NCBI RefSeq assembly: GCF_030704535.1
Contig: NC_081822.1
Location: 13,571,001-13,635,000 of the forward strand
Origin: Vitis vinifera
Lineage: Eukaryota > Streptophyta > Magnoliopsida > Vitales > Vitaceae
Direction of reading: 5' to 3'
Length of the DNA stretch: 64,000 nucleotides
Below are positions 1 through 13,000 of this stretch, piece by piece. The notes beneath the pieces were generated by a model. The model did no database searches. It had not been told where the DNA came from and was given only the letters and a program-made list of their open reading frames with translations. A program made the position numbers and the translations under genes. Numbering within the stretch: the first letter of the stretch is position 1; each line of letters opens with the position of its first letter.

Positions 1-1739
1 TTAAACCCATGTTTCTGAGAGGAAATATTTGCATAATCCATGGATCAGATTTTTTTTTCTTTTTTTCATTTTATTTTGCTCTCTTTATCATTTTTCATTT
101 GAGGTTTATTATGCATATTGCTCTTGCCCTCCCCATCATACGCAGACAAAAAACCAATATGGCAATCCTATGGTTAGCTGTTGCACTGTGGTAACCTACA
201 ATCAAAGTCAAAATTAAGTCTTGACCAACAACTTTAGAATGTTAAGAGAGCCTTAAAAATGACAAGAAAAGTGAATGTTTTCACACTGATCTAGATATTA
301 ATTCAAAATGGTTCATTTTTCCCAGGAGTTTATTATGTATATTCCAATTGATAATCTTTAGGATCCCCGACATCACTGATATTTTTGTTATACTTTTTAT
401 TGAAAATACCATTGCAATAATCCTTTCAGTTTTGTTTCATCATTGGATCTCAATGTACATAATAAGGTTATGATGTACTTCCATGCTTGCCTCTTTCCCA
501 TCCAAGAACTGTTTCTATCCCAGATCCCTAATCAGCTCCTGCTCAAATGCATCCCAGGTTACCCTTATTTTTATGGTAGGATTAAAACGGTGTAACTTTC
601 TATGACAAGACCCATAATATAAACTTACCAGTTGTTCAGGTGAAGTCTCTATTCACTGTGTCATCCAACAACACCCATTTCACTGTTTGATGACAGGAAT
701 CCATCTCACTGGAGAGTGTCTCTGGAAGTTTCCAATTTGGGTAGTTTTTTGTCTACAGCCTCATTGCTCTTTTCCTTTTCAAAATTGGGGGTGAGGCAAG
801 TGATTTTTAATCATCTTAAAGAGTTAATAGTTTTAATATTTTCCAATAATTTCTCAACAATTTCCTATTTTCAAGAGGAATCTATTCTTATATAGAGGAT
901 ATAATAGGGAGTTTTCTTTACACCTTTCCTTGTGGATTCAAGGTATCCATAGTGGAATCTACGTTCAGGGTTGAAAATGGTGATCTTACTTCCTTGTATC
1001 ACACTTTACCTAACCATGATGGAATGACAGTCAAATCTCATAGAGGGTTAAAAGGCTGGTCTAAAGCCAAATATGAAGAAGTGGCAAAACCAAAAAATAT
1101 CGCCTATAACGTTAACAAACTAGTTAAGCTACAAAAATCAGCTATCCTATCCCTAGGTGTTGAATCAGAGGTAAGGGATGAGATTATGGTAGGTCTATGG
1201 TTTGTATCCCCTAATGCAACTGGTATCCAAAGGATATTTTCTCTATTTATAAATTTCCAAGAATCATTGTTCATATTTTAGGATTTGTCAGTATCTCATG
1301 TTTATGGAAAATGCTGCAGCATAAAGAACATTTTACCCTTGGTCTAATCATCTCTATAAGGTTATGTTTCCAATTTTCACATACCTATCAAACATAGTAG
1401 TAGTAGGTGCTTCTACGAAAATTAGTATAATGCCTTTAGGCAAAAAATTATCAACCCATGAAGTATGGCAAACATTATTGCAACATTAAGTTCTGTTGAT
1501 CAAAATGCACTATCCATTATTGGTCAAATATCTGCTAGGTCGACAGCTGGGCATGGCATCATTCATGGGTGGTAAAGGAAATGATAAGCAAGAGAAAAAT
1601 CAAAGTTCAATGATGTCATGAATATAGGACCATCAAGCACAAACTCGCAAATGCAGTGGAATAGAAAAGCATAACAAATAAATTTAGATAAAAGGCACAT
1701 ATTATTTGTCAAAATCTGCACAAGAACTAAATAACTTAC
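1..1739. other. No clear gene; probable intron or 3' flank of the TBL gene
   Basis: No TBL continuation exon is recognisable on the minus strand. A 109-codon plus-strand frame at 952-1281 has no motif I recognise and may be chance or transposon debris. Confidence 0.5.
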
Positions 1740-2512
1740 ATTTCAAAAAGCTTGGAACGCGTCCACCAGTGCCCTGTATTAAAAATCAGAATATCAGAGT
1801 CAATCCACTCTTTACTAATTTCATCCATCTTGTCCAGATGTAGCGATGATTTAGCCCTCTTTGGTCCATGTTTTGGGGCCAGGCCAGGCTGCACCAGGAA
1901 AACAGAACGATAGAACTCAACACTAAAATTAAACGAGCTAAACCGCACACCCAAATACCTAATCCGTTTCGTGATACTATTCCCATTAATCTCATAAACA
2001 CTCCTCTTATCCTCCACACCAGTCATAAGCAAACATATCAGGGATTCCCACTGTGTTCTACTCATCGAATCACCAATGAAAACAACCCGCTTCCCTCGAA
2101 GCTTTTCAAGAACTCCATGCACTCTAAACCTCGGAATCTCACAATTCTTGGGTTTCCACCGCCATTTTAAATAACCCTGATCTTTCCGCCCATTAGCCAA
2201 GCAATTAAATCCACGTTCAGCAAAAGGACAGTCCGATGCATTGTATAGAGGGTAACTCTCATCCCGGATCCATCTTCCTTCAAAAACATTGCATTCACTG
2301 GAGGACTTGGAAATCCCATAATTCTGAATCACAGAGTGAAAAGTGGGAAACACATATAGATACGCACACCCGGCAGCCACAAAAAAGGATACTAATGATC
2401 CAAGCACAATGAGTCCATTCAAAGATTGAAAAACCCAGCTCTTAAAATGATCCTTCAGTAATCTTTTTCCAAAACTGGCAACCTTCGTGATAAAAAGCCC
2501 GGAATACCCCAT
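1740..2512 (-). CDS. TBL-family polysaccharide O-acetyltransferase, first coding exon (partial)
   Basis: Members of this plant family (TBL/DUF231, PC-esterase fold) O-acetylate cell-wall polysaccharides such as xylan in the Golgi. I start at the Met at 2512 because the following residues give a short basic N-terminus and then one membrane segment (about residues 31-52), a type II Golgi layout. An upstream in-frame Met at 2647 would add 45 unconvincing residues. A Cys-rich TBL domain begins near residue 74 (CNVFEGRW), and the catalytic GDS motif is at residues 147-149 (VVFIGDSMSRTQ). The exon ends in GHWWTRSKLFEM at a GTAAGT donor (exon end 1740). The next exons, expected to carry the GCYFQ-type block and the C-terminal DxxH motif, are not visible in 1-1735, so the gene runs off the left edge or the intron is very long. 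The exact TBL paralogue cannot be named from this exon. Confidence 0.85.
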
Positions 2513-4777
2513 TGAAATCCAATTCAATCTACTCACAGTATCTATCAACTGTACAGGGCACACCCACAAACAATAACACCAACTATCATCACAAAGTAAT
2601 AACCATGAAAGTGAAATGAACCCAAAAACACACAGCCACATACCCAAATGCCATTTCTTAAAAAGAAAAATCTAAAACTGATAAACCCGCTTGACCGTTA
2701 CGTCAAGATTATTAACGACCATATATGCTAAAGTTGATTAAAGAAAACAAAAAAATAAAAAAGTAACGGCTATTCAGATACTGGAGATCTTACTGGGATT
2801 TGTAAACAACCTTAGCTGGTGGGTTGTGGGAGCTTGAGGAAGGAATTAGAGAGACTTGGGAGAGCGGTGGCAAATATGGTTGCATATGGAGGGCGATATG
2901 GTCATTTTATCATGTCCTCTTATAGTGGTTGGGAGCCTGGTTGGCCTGACCATGATCTCTTAACCAAACGAGGCGTAGCCTGTCGGTGGTTTTCTGGAAA
3001 GATGGAGTGGGGATCAGATGCACTCCAGTCCTCCCAGACTCAAACGTGGTTGAATCTTATTGGTTGGTAGCATGAAGAAGTCAGAGCTTGAGTATGTTTA
3101 TAATAAATTATTTTGGAAATAAATTATTCTTACAAAAATATTTTCTATATTAAAAAAACGTAAACATATTTTTTTTTAAATTATTTTATGAAATTGGATC
3201 CCTAAGCATAAATCTTTATGAATTTTTTTTTAAAGATCCCAACAAAGAGAAAAGGGTCATGTTTTTAAAACTATTTTGAAAAAATAAATCATAAAAATTA
3301 AAATATTAATTTTATTTCAAAAAAAAAAAAAAACAAAATATATGGTGGAAGAAAAGAGATAGAGAAAGAGAGGTGCGAAATATACAAAAGATAGGTTTCC
3401 ATCAAGGTGCCTTTTATATAATTTTTAAGTTACTCATTTTTAAAATGAATAAATTAAAGTCATAAATAAGCTTTAATTCATTTTTGCGTTTATAAATTTT
3501 AACATGCTACTTTATTTATCACCTCGTTCATAATAATTTTCTCAAATTAAATATAAAATACGTTTTATTCATAATAGTTTTAGGGCTTTTGATTTCCTTT
3601 AAAAGCTATACATTTGAATGGATACCCAAAATAATAAATGGTTTTTATGATACACTACTTTAAAATGAGTTTACTTTATAAGTTTAACTTGAAAATTTGA
3701 ATTTGTTTGAATTATTTATTAGAGAGTTTATTGCATAATACACAAGCTAGTATAAAATATTATTTTTTTATAAGGAAAACTATTTTATGTTTAATAAAAC
3801 TTTTATAATAATAATATTTTTTTTATAATCGAGAAATTTTTCATGATCAAGTTGTAAGGACTCTCTACGATGATCTAAATCTTGGGGTGTCAACTGTACC
3901 ACAACAATCAATATCAAGTAAATTCAAGATATCAACAATGGTAGAATTCTAACTCAAGATTATCCTATAAAAATTATATTTTAATTTTTAATAAAAGAAA
4001 ACAAATATATATATAGTTAATAAGATAATGTGGCCTCTATTTAAAAGTAATTATATTGATTTTTGTACCCTAACCAATAATGAAGACACTCAAACATATA
4101 TTTTACATGCATTTTTGTTTTCAATCTTATTTTTTTTATCCTCCTTGCACTTTTCACCTTCTTCTCTACTTTCCAAACATCATACCACCATTTTGGATTT
4201 TTTTTTTTAATTTTATTATTGTTGGTTCTTCCCCTCCCCTCTTCTTTTCTAGTGAAGTTTCTTGAACCCTCATTCTTTCCCCTGATTCACCTTCTAGTCA
4301 AAAAGTTTTCTTCCCCAATTTTAGGTCACATCCTATTATCAATCATTCTTTTTTAAAATAATAATAATAATAATTACATATATTCTGCATGAAAGAAAAC
4401 TAAAATACATCCCTTAAAAGAATAAACAAGTATGAAAAAGATTTGTCCCTTGTTGGAGGAAGAAGCTACAAGATTGAAAGACTACAAAAAGTGAAAAGCT
4501 AAAAGAATCCGTGTCTTTGAAGCATGAAAAGCACTAAAAAGTAAAAGCTCAACCAACAAACTGGCAGGGATTAAATCTTTAGTGATAACAAATCTAAAAA
4601 TTAATCATATATTCTTGTTTTCAGTTTGGTGAAGAATTGACAAAGACTCAATCAAAATTGGGTATTATTCTGTGTGTTGAGATCATAATGGGAGAATATA
4701 TGCAGACTTCCTCAGCAATCACTGACAACTTGCATTTCTCAATTGAGTTAAGTTTATACCAAGTCGCATGTGTAGGT
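2513..4777. other. AT-rich intergenic region, TBL 5' flank
   Basis: This holds the 5' flank of the minus-strand TBL gene and then long A/T-rich sequence with homopolymer runs near 3320 and 4200. The open frame at 2819-3070 has no recognisable domain. One half of a 90-bp dispersed duplicate lies at 4521-4610. Confidence 0.6.
4521..4610 (+). repeat. Dispersed direct repeat, copy 1
   Basis: This stretch is nearly the same as 8669-8758. Shared blocks include AAAAGCTCAACCAACAAAC and TTAGTGATAACAAAT. The copies differ by scattered substitutions and lie about 4.15 kb apart in the same orientation. Confidence 0.85.
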
Positions 4778-6727
4778 TGTAATGCCCCAAACCCAATTTA
4801 GGGGTAAAATGTAATTTAGAAATTATTAATTAATTAAAATAATTTAATAAGGGTAAAAATATCTTTTCGTATTTAAAACCCCTATATGTAAATTATATCT
4901 TTCCTATATTCTCCATTCAGAAAACCATTTTACACAGAGATCGGAAAGATCGAAGAGTATAGGGTTGAAGGTTTAAAGGTTTAAGATTTGAAGATCAAGG
5001 TTTGAAGATCAATTTTTCAGGTAAGGTTTTTAATCTTTAAATTAATATTTTATATTCGTTAATTAGTTTTAAACACTTTAAATATTCTTTGGAATATCTC
5101 AATTTTGATTAGAGGTCGCTTAATTAATTTTTAGGTCAAAAAGATTAAAAATCTATGAATATGTTTGATTTATTAATGAAGATCAATAAATTTTGATTAC
5201 TCAAATGAATAGATCTAGGAAAAAAAAATTATATAGTTTTGGATGTGAAAATTACATAAAATTGTGAGTATGGAGGTTAAAAGTTTTGACTTTAGAGAAA
5301 GAAAAAAATGATGAAAGAAGTGTAGGAAGGATTTGACATGATGAAAAAAAAATAAAAATTGCATGGGGTATTTGTTAAGTTTCGGTATGAGATTTAAATA
5401 ATAGTAATAATAGTTTAATGTAAATAAATATTCTTAAAAGATTTATTTTAGATAAGTTAGAAAAAAGGAAATAAATTATTGTTTAGGAAGTTGAAAATAA
5501 TATTGGATGGTAATAATATTAATATGAGAAATTAATTAGGATTCCTAATACTAAATAAAATATTTTTAGGATTTTCAAATTTATATGTTTGGATAAATAA
5601 AATATTGTGTATGATATTATGTTAGGTGATGAGGAAATTTTTCAGAGTTAAATACTTCAAGATTTTGAGTGCTTTTTCAAGGTAGGGGAAATTAATGCAG
5701 ATGTTTACAAAAGAAAATAATTTCCTTTTTATATTGTTAATATGTAAAGATATTATTTTCATCTTTTTGCATGAATCAAATATGTGTTTTGTATGGAAAG
5801 TATATTTGAGAATCTTCTTTGTTTATTTATGAAAAGTGAAAAATTTTGGAGATATGATATTTTGTTTTGCAAGTTTGAATTAATGAAATAAAGTGTTTGA
5901 CTCTTATGGCTCTAGTCAACGGGTTATAATTGTTGACATTTTTATACCCTAATCAACGGGTTATAATAGTTAATATTATATGGCCTTACTCAACGGCTTA
6001 TAGCTCCTAGTTAACGGGTTATAATTGTTGACTTTTGGTTTTGTTCACCTTAAATGGAACAAATTTGAAACTAGTCACTCATTTGTGAAATCTCACCTAA
6101 TTGGGCACCATTTGTTATTTGATAACCAGAGTAAGATATTTTGAATGCATTTGATTTGGTTTTGATGAGAAATTGTTTTGAAATGGATATGAGAAAGTTT
6201 GTTGAAAAGTTTGAATATATTAGTATTTCGAACTCAAAAGTTTTTTTATGAAAATAAGTATTTGTTATATCTCCTATTTGCAAACATGATTGAAAATGTT
6301 TAATCCATAAAACTGCATTGATGTTCCTTATTGAGCTTTAAGCTCATGCCCCTTCGTTGATAATTTTTCAGGTACTCTTAGTTCGGGCGAAGAGTGATGG
6401 CTAGGCTGAAAATTTTTTTCTTTGTTAATATTTTGGTTCAAACTTTATTTTGAACATTGTTTAGATGTTAAAATTTATTCTTCGTTTAAATTATTTGGAT
6501 TTGAAGTTATTTGGACAATAACACTCTAATTGATGTGTTAGTTTTTTTTAAAAAAAGTTGATACTCGGAGACTTTAGAATTTTGTCCTACTACTCTGAAC
6601 ATGAATTTGGTAATTGGTAAATTTCTTTATAATTATAATACGAATGTTTGTATCGTTTCCACTTTGAGCTTTTGGACTTGAGGTGTGAAATGACCGTCAT
6701 GCCCTTGTAGTGGGTTTTGGGGCGTGA
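4778..6727. mobile_element. Probable solo LTR of a Ty3/Gypsy-type element
   Basis: The block starts TGTAATGCCCCAAACCC and ends GGGTTTTGGGGCGTGA, so its ends are imperfect inverted repeats of the kind seen on chromovirus-type LTRs. It is AT-rich, has no gag-pol coding, and near its 3' side (6330-6400) carries an inverted GAGCTTTAAGCTC next to a C-rich stretch and TTTTTCAGGTA, an arrangement I associate with such LTRs. A typical CA end and a target duplication are not clear: TAGGT precedes the start but does not follow the end. It could instead be a non-autonomous DNA element. Confidence 0.5.
5912..6036 (+). repeat. Short degenerate tandem repeat (AACGGGTTATAA units)
   Basis: Four diverged units of roughly 23-37 bp share the core TCAACGGGTTATAATTGTTGAC, cited here only as its 5' and 3' halves TCAACGGGTTA and TAATTGTTGAC. 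They lie inside the probable solo LTR. Confidence 0.7.
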
Positions 6728-9700
6728 GCCCTTTGGGCTACTATGCGGAAAAGTACGGTATCTTGGACAGTTAGGCATAATAGGAAGACGTGGGAAATTT
6801 AAGGCAGAATATCCGTTATGTTATGATAAAAGCTTCGCAATTAAGACAAAATATCTGTTACATTGTAATGAATCCCCTGTCGATTACAGAGATCAAAACC
6901 TATAAAATGCTCTTTAGGTATGGTCAAAAGTATAAGAGATTTAAAAAAAAAAAAAATACTTTCATGGTTATCCTTTCAAAGTTGTTGTACTGACTTTGGC
7001 ATCAAGAGGTCTCTCCAATATAATCCAGGTGAACCTTCTTTGTAGGGATGTGCAATGACCATAATCTAGGTGAACATGCTTTGCAAGATGTGCAATGATT
7101 GGTGGGGTCACCGGTTAGCTCTATGGGATCAACAACATACCAGGTCTATACTGATCTTTAGTCCTGTGACACCGTGCTACAATCCTGCATGAGTCATGTC
7201 ATCAATACCATTGCTGTGGGAGTCAAAGTTCGAACTCTTTCTTTCAATATGCTGAAGGAAGTCACAGTTGGTGATTCTTTCTCGACGAATTCTTCCATAT
7301 TTTTCAATCCCTTTACAGGTAGCAAATGCTAATGCTTGAGAAAGCTCAACTCCAAAAAAGCAAGCTTGATGAGAAGCGTAAGTACATTCATGCTTGGAGA
7401 AATGTCTCCAGCATGATATTTGATGCTACTGTTGCCATGATTTTGATATGTTTGCATGGTGGTGGCAACCATGACTTTGCCTCTTGTTGCTACCACTCTT
7501 TGTCATGGACTTAGGCCTTTCCAAAGCTAATGTGCAGCACTTAGATACTTAGCTTGCTAGGCTAAGCTATACACACAACTTGGAAGCTAAGATGAGCAAT
7601 CAAAGATGACGCTTAAAAGAAAGGAAATTTTGTATTGCACAAATATACTTACAATGCTAGAAAGCTCTCAACTTTGTTGGTGCCTTAACCAATAAGGTCA
7701 TGTTCTATTTATAAGCGCCCAAAGAACTCTTTGAACCACAAAGGTTTCACTCTTTCCTAGAATTCTCTAAAATTCTCTATACAAAAGTTATATACAAGTT
7801 TTTTTAATTTGTAAAAAATAAATTATAAATTCAATTTATATTATATGAAATATATTTAATATTTCTCACTCTCATCCTCATTCTTATCCTTAACTCTTAT
7901 TCTTATTATTCTTATTCTTATTCCTAATTATTCAATTTGATCTTTGTTCAAGAAGTAAATTTTTTTCATGAAACTGTTTAACGACATTTAATTACTCAAT
8001 TTTACTTAATCGAGATTTCTCTAATTACCATTTGCTTTCTAAATCATTTGTGATAATAAAATTTATCAAAGAAATTGTTTAGTGCCTATAAATATATTTC
8101 ATTGATATAGAATCCTAAAATATGTCTTTTCATTTTCTCTTTTTTTTTTCCCTATATTTTCTAGCAGTGTCATATCACCTTAATTATTTCTTATATGTTA
8201 TTTTTTAAAATTTAGTATGTCAAACTTTATTTTGAATAAATGTAAAATTTAAAGTGATTTATTTAAAAGGATATAGGCACAATTATTTTTTTCCCTTATG
8301 ATTTTCTTTTTATAACCCTACAAATTGCCAAAATTCAAAGACTTTGAAATGTAAAGTGATTCTGGAGACTTCACTCAAAATTATGGATTTTGTATGCTTG
8401 AATGCATTAAAGAACTCTATTTGTTCAATACAATTCTCCATCTCTTTGAGAAAAAAATAAGAATAATTGTTTAATTTATCATTAAGCTTAATTTATCTTG
8501 ATAATTAGTACTAACAAAATTATATACTTACACTGCATTTAGGATTTTTAATATTTAAATAATAAAAAATTTCAAGTGTTAGAAAGATTAAAAAAGTTTT
8601 CTAATCACTGAACATACATTACCAAAATTGTCTACACTTCATATAAACTGATACATTTCCGCTTCATATGCATGAAGAGCACTAAAAGGTAAAAGCTCAA
8701 CCAACAAACTTGCAAGGATTAAATCCTTAGTGATAACAAATCCAAAAATTAATCATACAGTCTAAATCAAACATTTTGCTAAGAAAACATAATAACAAAC
8801 TTTGGAAAAACATTTAAAATGCCCTGTTCTAATGCTAAGAGAAGACAAGAAGAGCCAGTTTTGGAATGAAAACCCGGCCAGCCAGCCAGTTCAGGCATCC
8901 ATTTAATTCAAAACCAGGCTGAAAAGGCAGTTCGAACAGGAAGGATCACCGTTCTGGTCCATGGTTGAACCTGTCGGAGTGACCAGCTATAAATAGCCAA
9001 CAACAATGTAGTAGAAATTTTTGCAGCTCTGCCTTTAAAATGGGATAGAAGCCAGCAGCACAGCAATGCTGTTTTGACAAAAGTTTCTAAAGAAATAACT
9101 TCAATGGCACTAAGAATAAAACAAACTTTCAGCAGGGAGCACTCATACAACATCAATTATTGGATAAATATTTTTCCATGTAATCATGACAATTTTACAT
9201 ATGATCGTAAATGAAAAAAAAAAATGCCACTGCAGGGAAGAAAGTTTTAGCATCATGTAATACCACTTTGGTCAGTGTATTACTAGAATTCCCAATGCCC
9301 ATGAGTATTACTTTAGGAGTGAAGTAATAATAGCCTCAGAGAATTAAAAATGAGTAAAACAGCTTTTGTGGCATCTATCTACTTGGATTTCCCATCCAGA
9401 GCTTCAACAAAGGGTTCCCCCAAATTACAGAAGATCTTATTCATATTTTCCTCTGGAACCTCATAATCCTCTTTCAACTCTATCCTTCGGTTGGAGTTTA
9501 TCTAAGATTCTATTTCTAGCTCATTCTCCATTCAGCCTTCTCTATATAGATAAGGGAGCCATTAGCTTAATATGAATGTCGATCAACCATGATAAACAAT
9601 TAGTAAAAAAACCAGCAGTAGGATGTAGAAAATATGCCCCTCATGGTGCTGGCCTTTCCATATGAAGGAAAAAATAGATTCACACTCTGGAAATAATTAG

Positions 9701-10050
9701 ACTCTGAAGCTGGCTTCCTTGGCAGTCAACTGAGACCCAAAAGGCAGAATAATACCAAAAGTAACATTGTATCCAACAGATGAAGACTCAATAATTTTAA
9801 TGAAGAAAATTGAGAAATGTTTCTAAAAATTAATAGGATAAATAAGTCATCAAAATTGCTTACTGAGGAGAAATGGATTTGAAGGACTTTACAGATCTTG
9901 ACCTTCAAAGCATCATTCCTGCCCACTTAGCCCCAATGAATGCTTCTTAGCAAAATGAACCCATAATATACCTCTTGCTTTCACATTAACTGGATAATGA
10001 TTTCATCTCTGCTTCAAACAAAGACAAAAATGATAAAAGGAATGCCTCCT
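6728..10050. other. Intergenic region downstream of the PPR gene
   Basis: No supported gene. It contains a degenerate doublet around 7020-7105 (GATGTGCAATGA in both halves), pyrimidine-rich sequence at 7860-7935 and copy 2 of the dispersed repeat at 8669-8758. The stretch from about 9900 to 10050 is likely the PPR 3' UTR. Open frames at 7326-7514 and 8908-9156 show no domain. Confidence 0.55.
8669..8758 (+). repeat. Dispersed direct repeat, copy 2
   Basis: Partner of 4521-4610, colinear over about 90 bp. Flanking sequence on both sides is unrelated between the copies. Confidence 0.85.
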
Positions 10051-13000
10051 TCAGTCTTCATCTTCCAACAGAGAATCAGTTTCAGCAATATAACCATCTT
10101 CTTTCATTAGTGCTATCAAATCCTTCAAAAGTGCATGGATTTCACCAGCACTGGGATGAAATTTATCCCCTGCTACAAATAAGTTTGTCTTCTGTCCTAC
10201 TACTATCCAGCTACATCCAGGCAACTTTCTCAGTCCTTTTTCTCTCATTGCCCTCCTCACTGAGTTAACCTCATCCCAGTTTCCTGATGCAGCATATATA
10301 TTAGAAAGTAGCACATAAGGAGAAGAATTTTCAGGTTCCAATTCAATCAGCTTCTCAGCTGCTCGTCGCCCCCTTATATCATCTCCATGTATTCTGCAAG
10401 CACCAAGTAGTGTTGCCCAAATCATAGCATTGGGCTCAAAATTTAGCTTGTCAATGAACTCCTCAGCTTCTTTGAGAAAGCCCCATCTGCCCAGAAGATC
10501 AATCATACAAGCGCAATGATCTAATCTTGGCACAATCTTATAGGAATGGACCATGATGTCAAAGATTTCACGGCCTTCAGATACCCTGCCTGCATGACTA
10601 CATGCAGTGAGAACACCAAGGAATGTAACATCATCAGGCCTTATTCGTGTGTGCTTCATCTCATCAAAGATTTTCAGTGCATTTTCTGCATACCCATTTT
10701 TAGCAAATCCAACTATCATCGAGTTCCAAGAGATAACATCATTTTTACTACCCATTTCTTCAAAAACTTGAACAGAACTTTTCATATCCCCACATTTAGC
10801 ATACATGTCTACAACGGCGCTGCCTGTTAACTCGTCTGAGTCCAAACCAACATGGAAAATGAGAGAATGGATCATTCTACCATCTCCCAAAGAAGCTAAG
10901 ATGGAACATGCTCTAAGGACACTAGCAAATGTGGCTTGGTCCGGTCTGGCATTGTTTCTATGCATTTCTTGATACAACTGCAAAGCCTCCTCGCTGCAAC
11001 CATTTTGAGTGTGTCCTGATATTATTGCTGTCCATAAGATTGTACTCTTTGGATATTGAAACTCTGAGAAAAGAATATCTGCATCTGTTTTCCTTTGGGA
11101 GTTCATATACATGACCAAGAGAGAGACGCCTAAGAAATCACCATCATACAAAAGGCCCCTCTTTTGTATTAGACAGTGGATTTGCCTTCCCAGATTCAAT
11201 TTATAAGGTCCAGTACATGCATCCAAAAGGCTTGCAAAGGTGATTTCAGATGGGTTCAATCCCTCGTTCTGCATCTCTTGGAACAGATCTATTGCTTCAA
11301 CTAGATCATTTTGAGCATACCCTGCAATAATAGCATTCATGGAGACAACACTTCGGCTAGGCATGCAAGAGAAAACATATCGAGCGGCTTCAATGGCACC
11401 ACATTTGACATACATGTCAATAAGGGAGCTTCCTGCATAAAGGCAAGTTTGTAAACCAGATTTGACCAAAAAGCAATGCACCTGCTCTCCTTGTTCAAGA
11501 GCTTGAAGATTTGCACATCCACTAAGTATACTAGCCAAAGACACTTCATCAGGTGCAATCCCATCCAAGATCATCCTTCGAAACATGTTGAAAGCCTCAT
11601 CCTCGTCTTCTTCCTGCACATACCCAACAATAATTGCATTCCAAGAAACATTGTCTCTATTCCTTATGAATTCAAATTGTTGTCTTGCTTCCTCTAGAGC
11701 CCCACATTTAGCATACATATCTACTAATGTGTTTTCCACAAATAAGTTGTATTCAAAATTATGTTTGATAATAAATGAATGCAACTGGCGCCCCATTTCT
11801 AAACATTCCAAGCAGGCACATGCACTCAGAATGCTAGTGTAGGTAAATTCATCAGGCCAGAAACCACAACCCCTCATTTCAGAGAATAACTTCATGACTT
11901 TACTGGCATACCCATTCTGTGCATAACCTCCTAGCATTGCATTCCATAGCACAAGATTTCTCTCATCCAAAGCATCAAAAACTTTCTTGGCAGCTTCCAT
12001 TTTCTCACACTTGGCATACATATTGATCAAAGAACTTCCAACATAAACATTAGAATTTAAACCCTGTTTGATTGCCTGAGCATGAACCAGCAGGCCATAG
12101 TTGAGAGCTTCTAAACTAGCAATGGCACTCAACACACTTCCTAATGTGGATCGCGTCGACTTAACACCAGTTTTCCACATGTTTTTGAAAAAATCAATAG
12201 CTTCTATATCACAACCTCTCTTCACATGCCCAGAAATCATCACATTCCATGCTACAACATTTGTGTTGGGCATTTGGACAAATAAATCACATGCATCATC
12301 AAGCCTTCCCAAACCAACACATGCAGTTATGACAGTCACAAATGCAACCTGGTCTGGAACAAGGCCTAGTTTCTGCATATCCTCAAACACCTTAAGTGCC
12401 TCCTCAGGTAAACCAACTTGAACATACCCTGCAATCATTGCTGTCCAGGAAACTGTATCAGGATCCACCACTGCATCAAATATTTTCCGAGCATCAACCA
12501 GAGAACCACATTTTGAATACATATCAATTAAAGACCCTTCACAAAAGGAATTAAACTCAAAACCCATCTTAATAACACCACAATGGACTTGTTTGCCCAG
12601 ATCAATATCCACCAATCTTGCACAAGAGGACAAAACAATAGCATAAGTGAACTGATTGGGCGACACGCCACAATTCTGCAATGACCCAAAACACCAAATA
12701 ACCTGCTCCAACGATCCCTGCCTCGAATACATGGAAAGAACCGAGTTCCATGCCAGTATATCTCGTTTCTCAAGCTGGTTAAATGCCTTCGCAGCAAATT
12801 CCACATTGCCACATTTAGCATACAAATCAACAATGGCACTACCCAGCCGCCCTTTTGATCCAAACCCAAATTTCAGGGTCTGGGCGTGGATAGTTTTGCT
12901 GGTTCTTGAAGCTTGGGCTAGCCTTTGAGGCGTTTCGTCGAACGGGTGGCGGATTTTGATTCGCTGGCATTGTTGTAGGCAAATTTTCAAAAGATGAGTA

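Noticed and set aside
952..1281. 109-codon plus-strand frame
   Set aside because: No domain, signal or family resemblance seen, in an AT-rich region next to a minus-strand gene; not enough to call a gene.
2819..3070. 83-codon plus-strand frame upstream of the TBL gene
   Set aside because: Lies where the TBL promoter and leader are expected and has no recognisable motif.
8908..9156. 82-codon minus-strand frame
   Set aside because: No domain; downstream of the PPR gene and not joined to it by splice sites I can support.
12528..12869. 113-codon frame within the PPR gene
   Set aside because: Overlaps the long PPR reading frame in another frame; a shadow of it.
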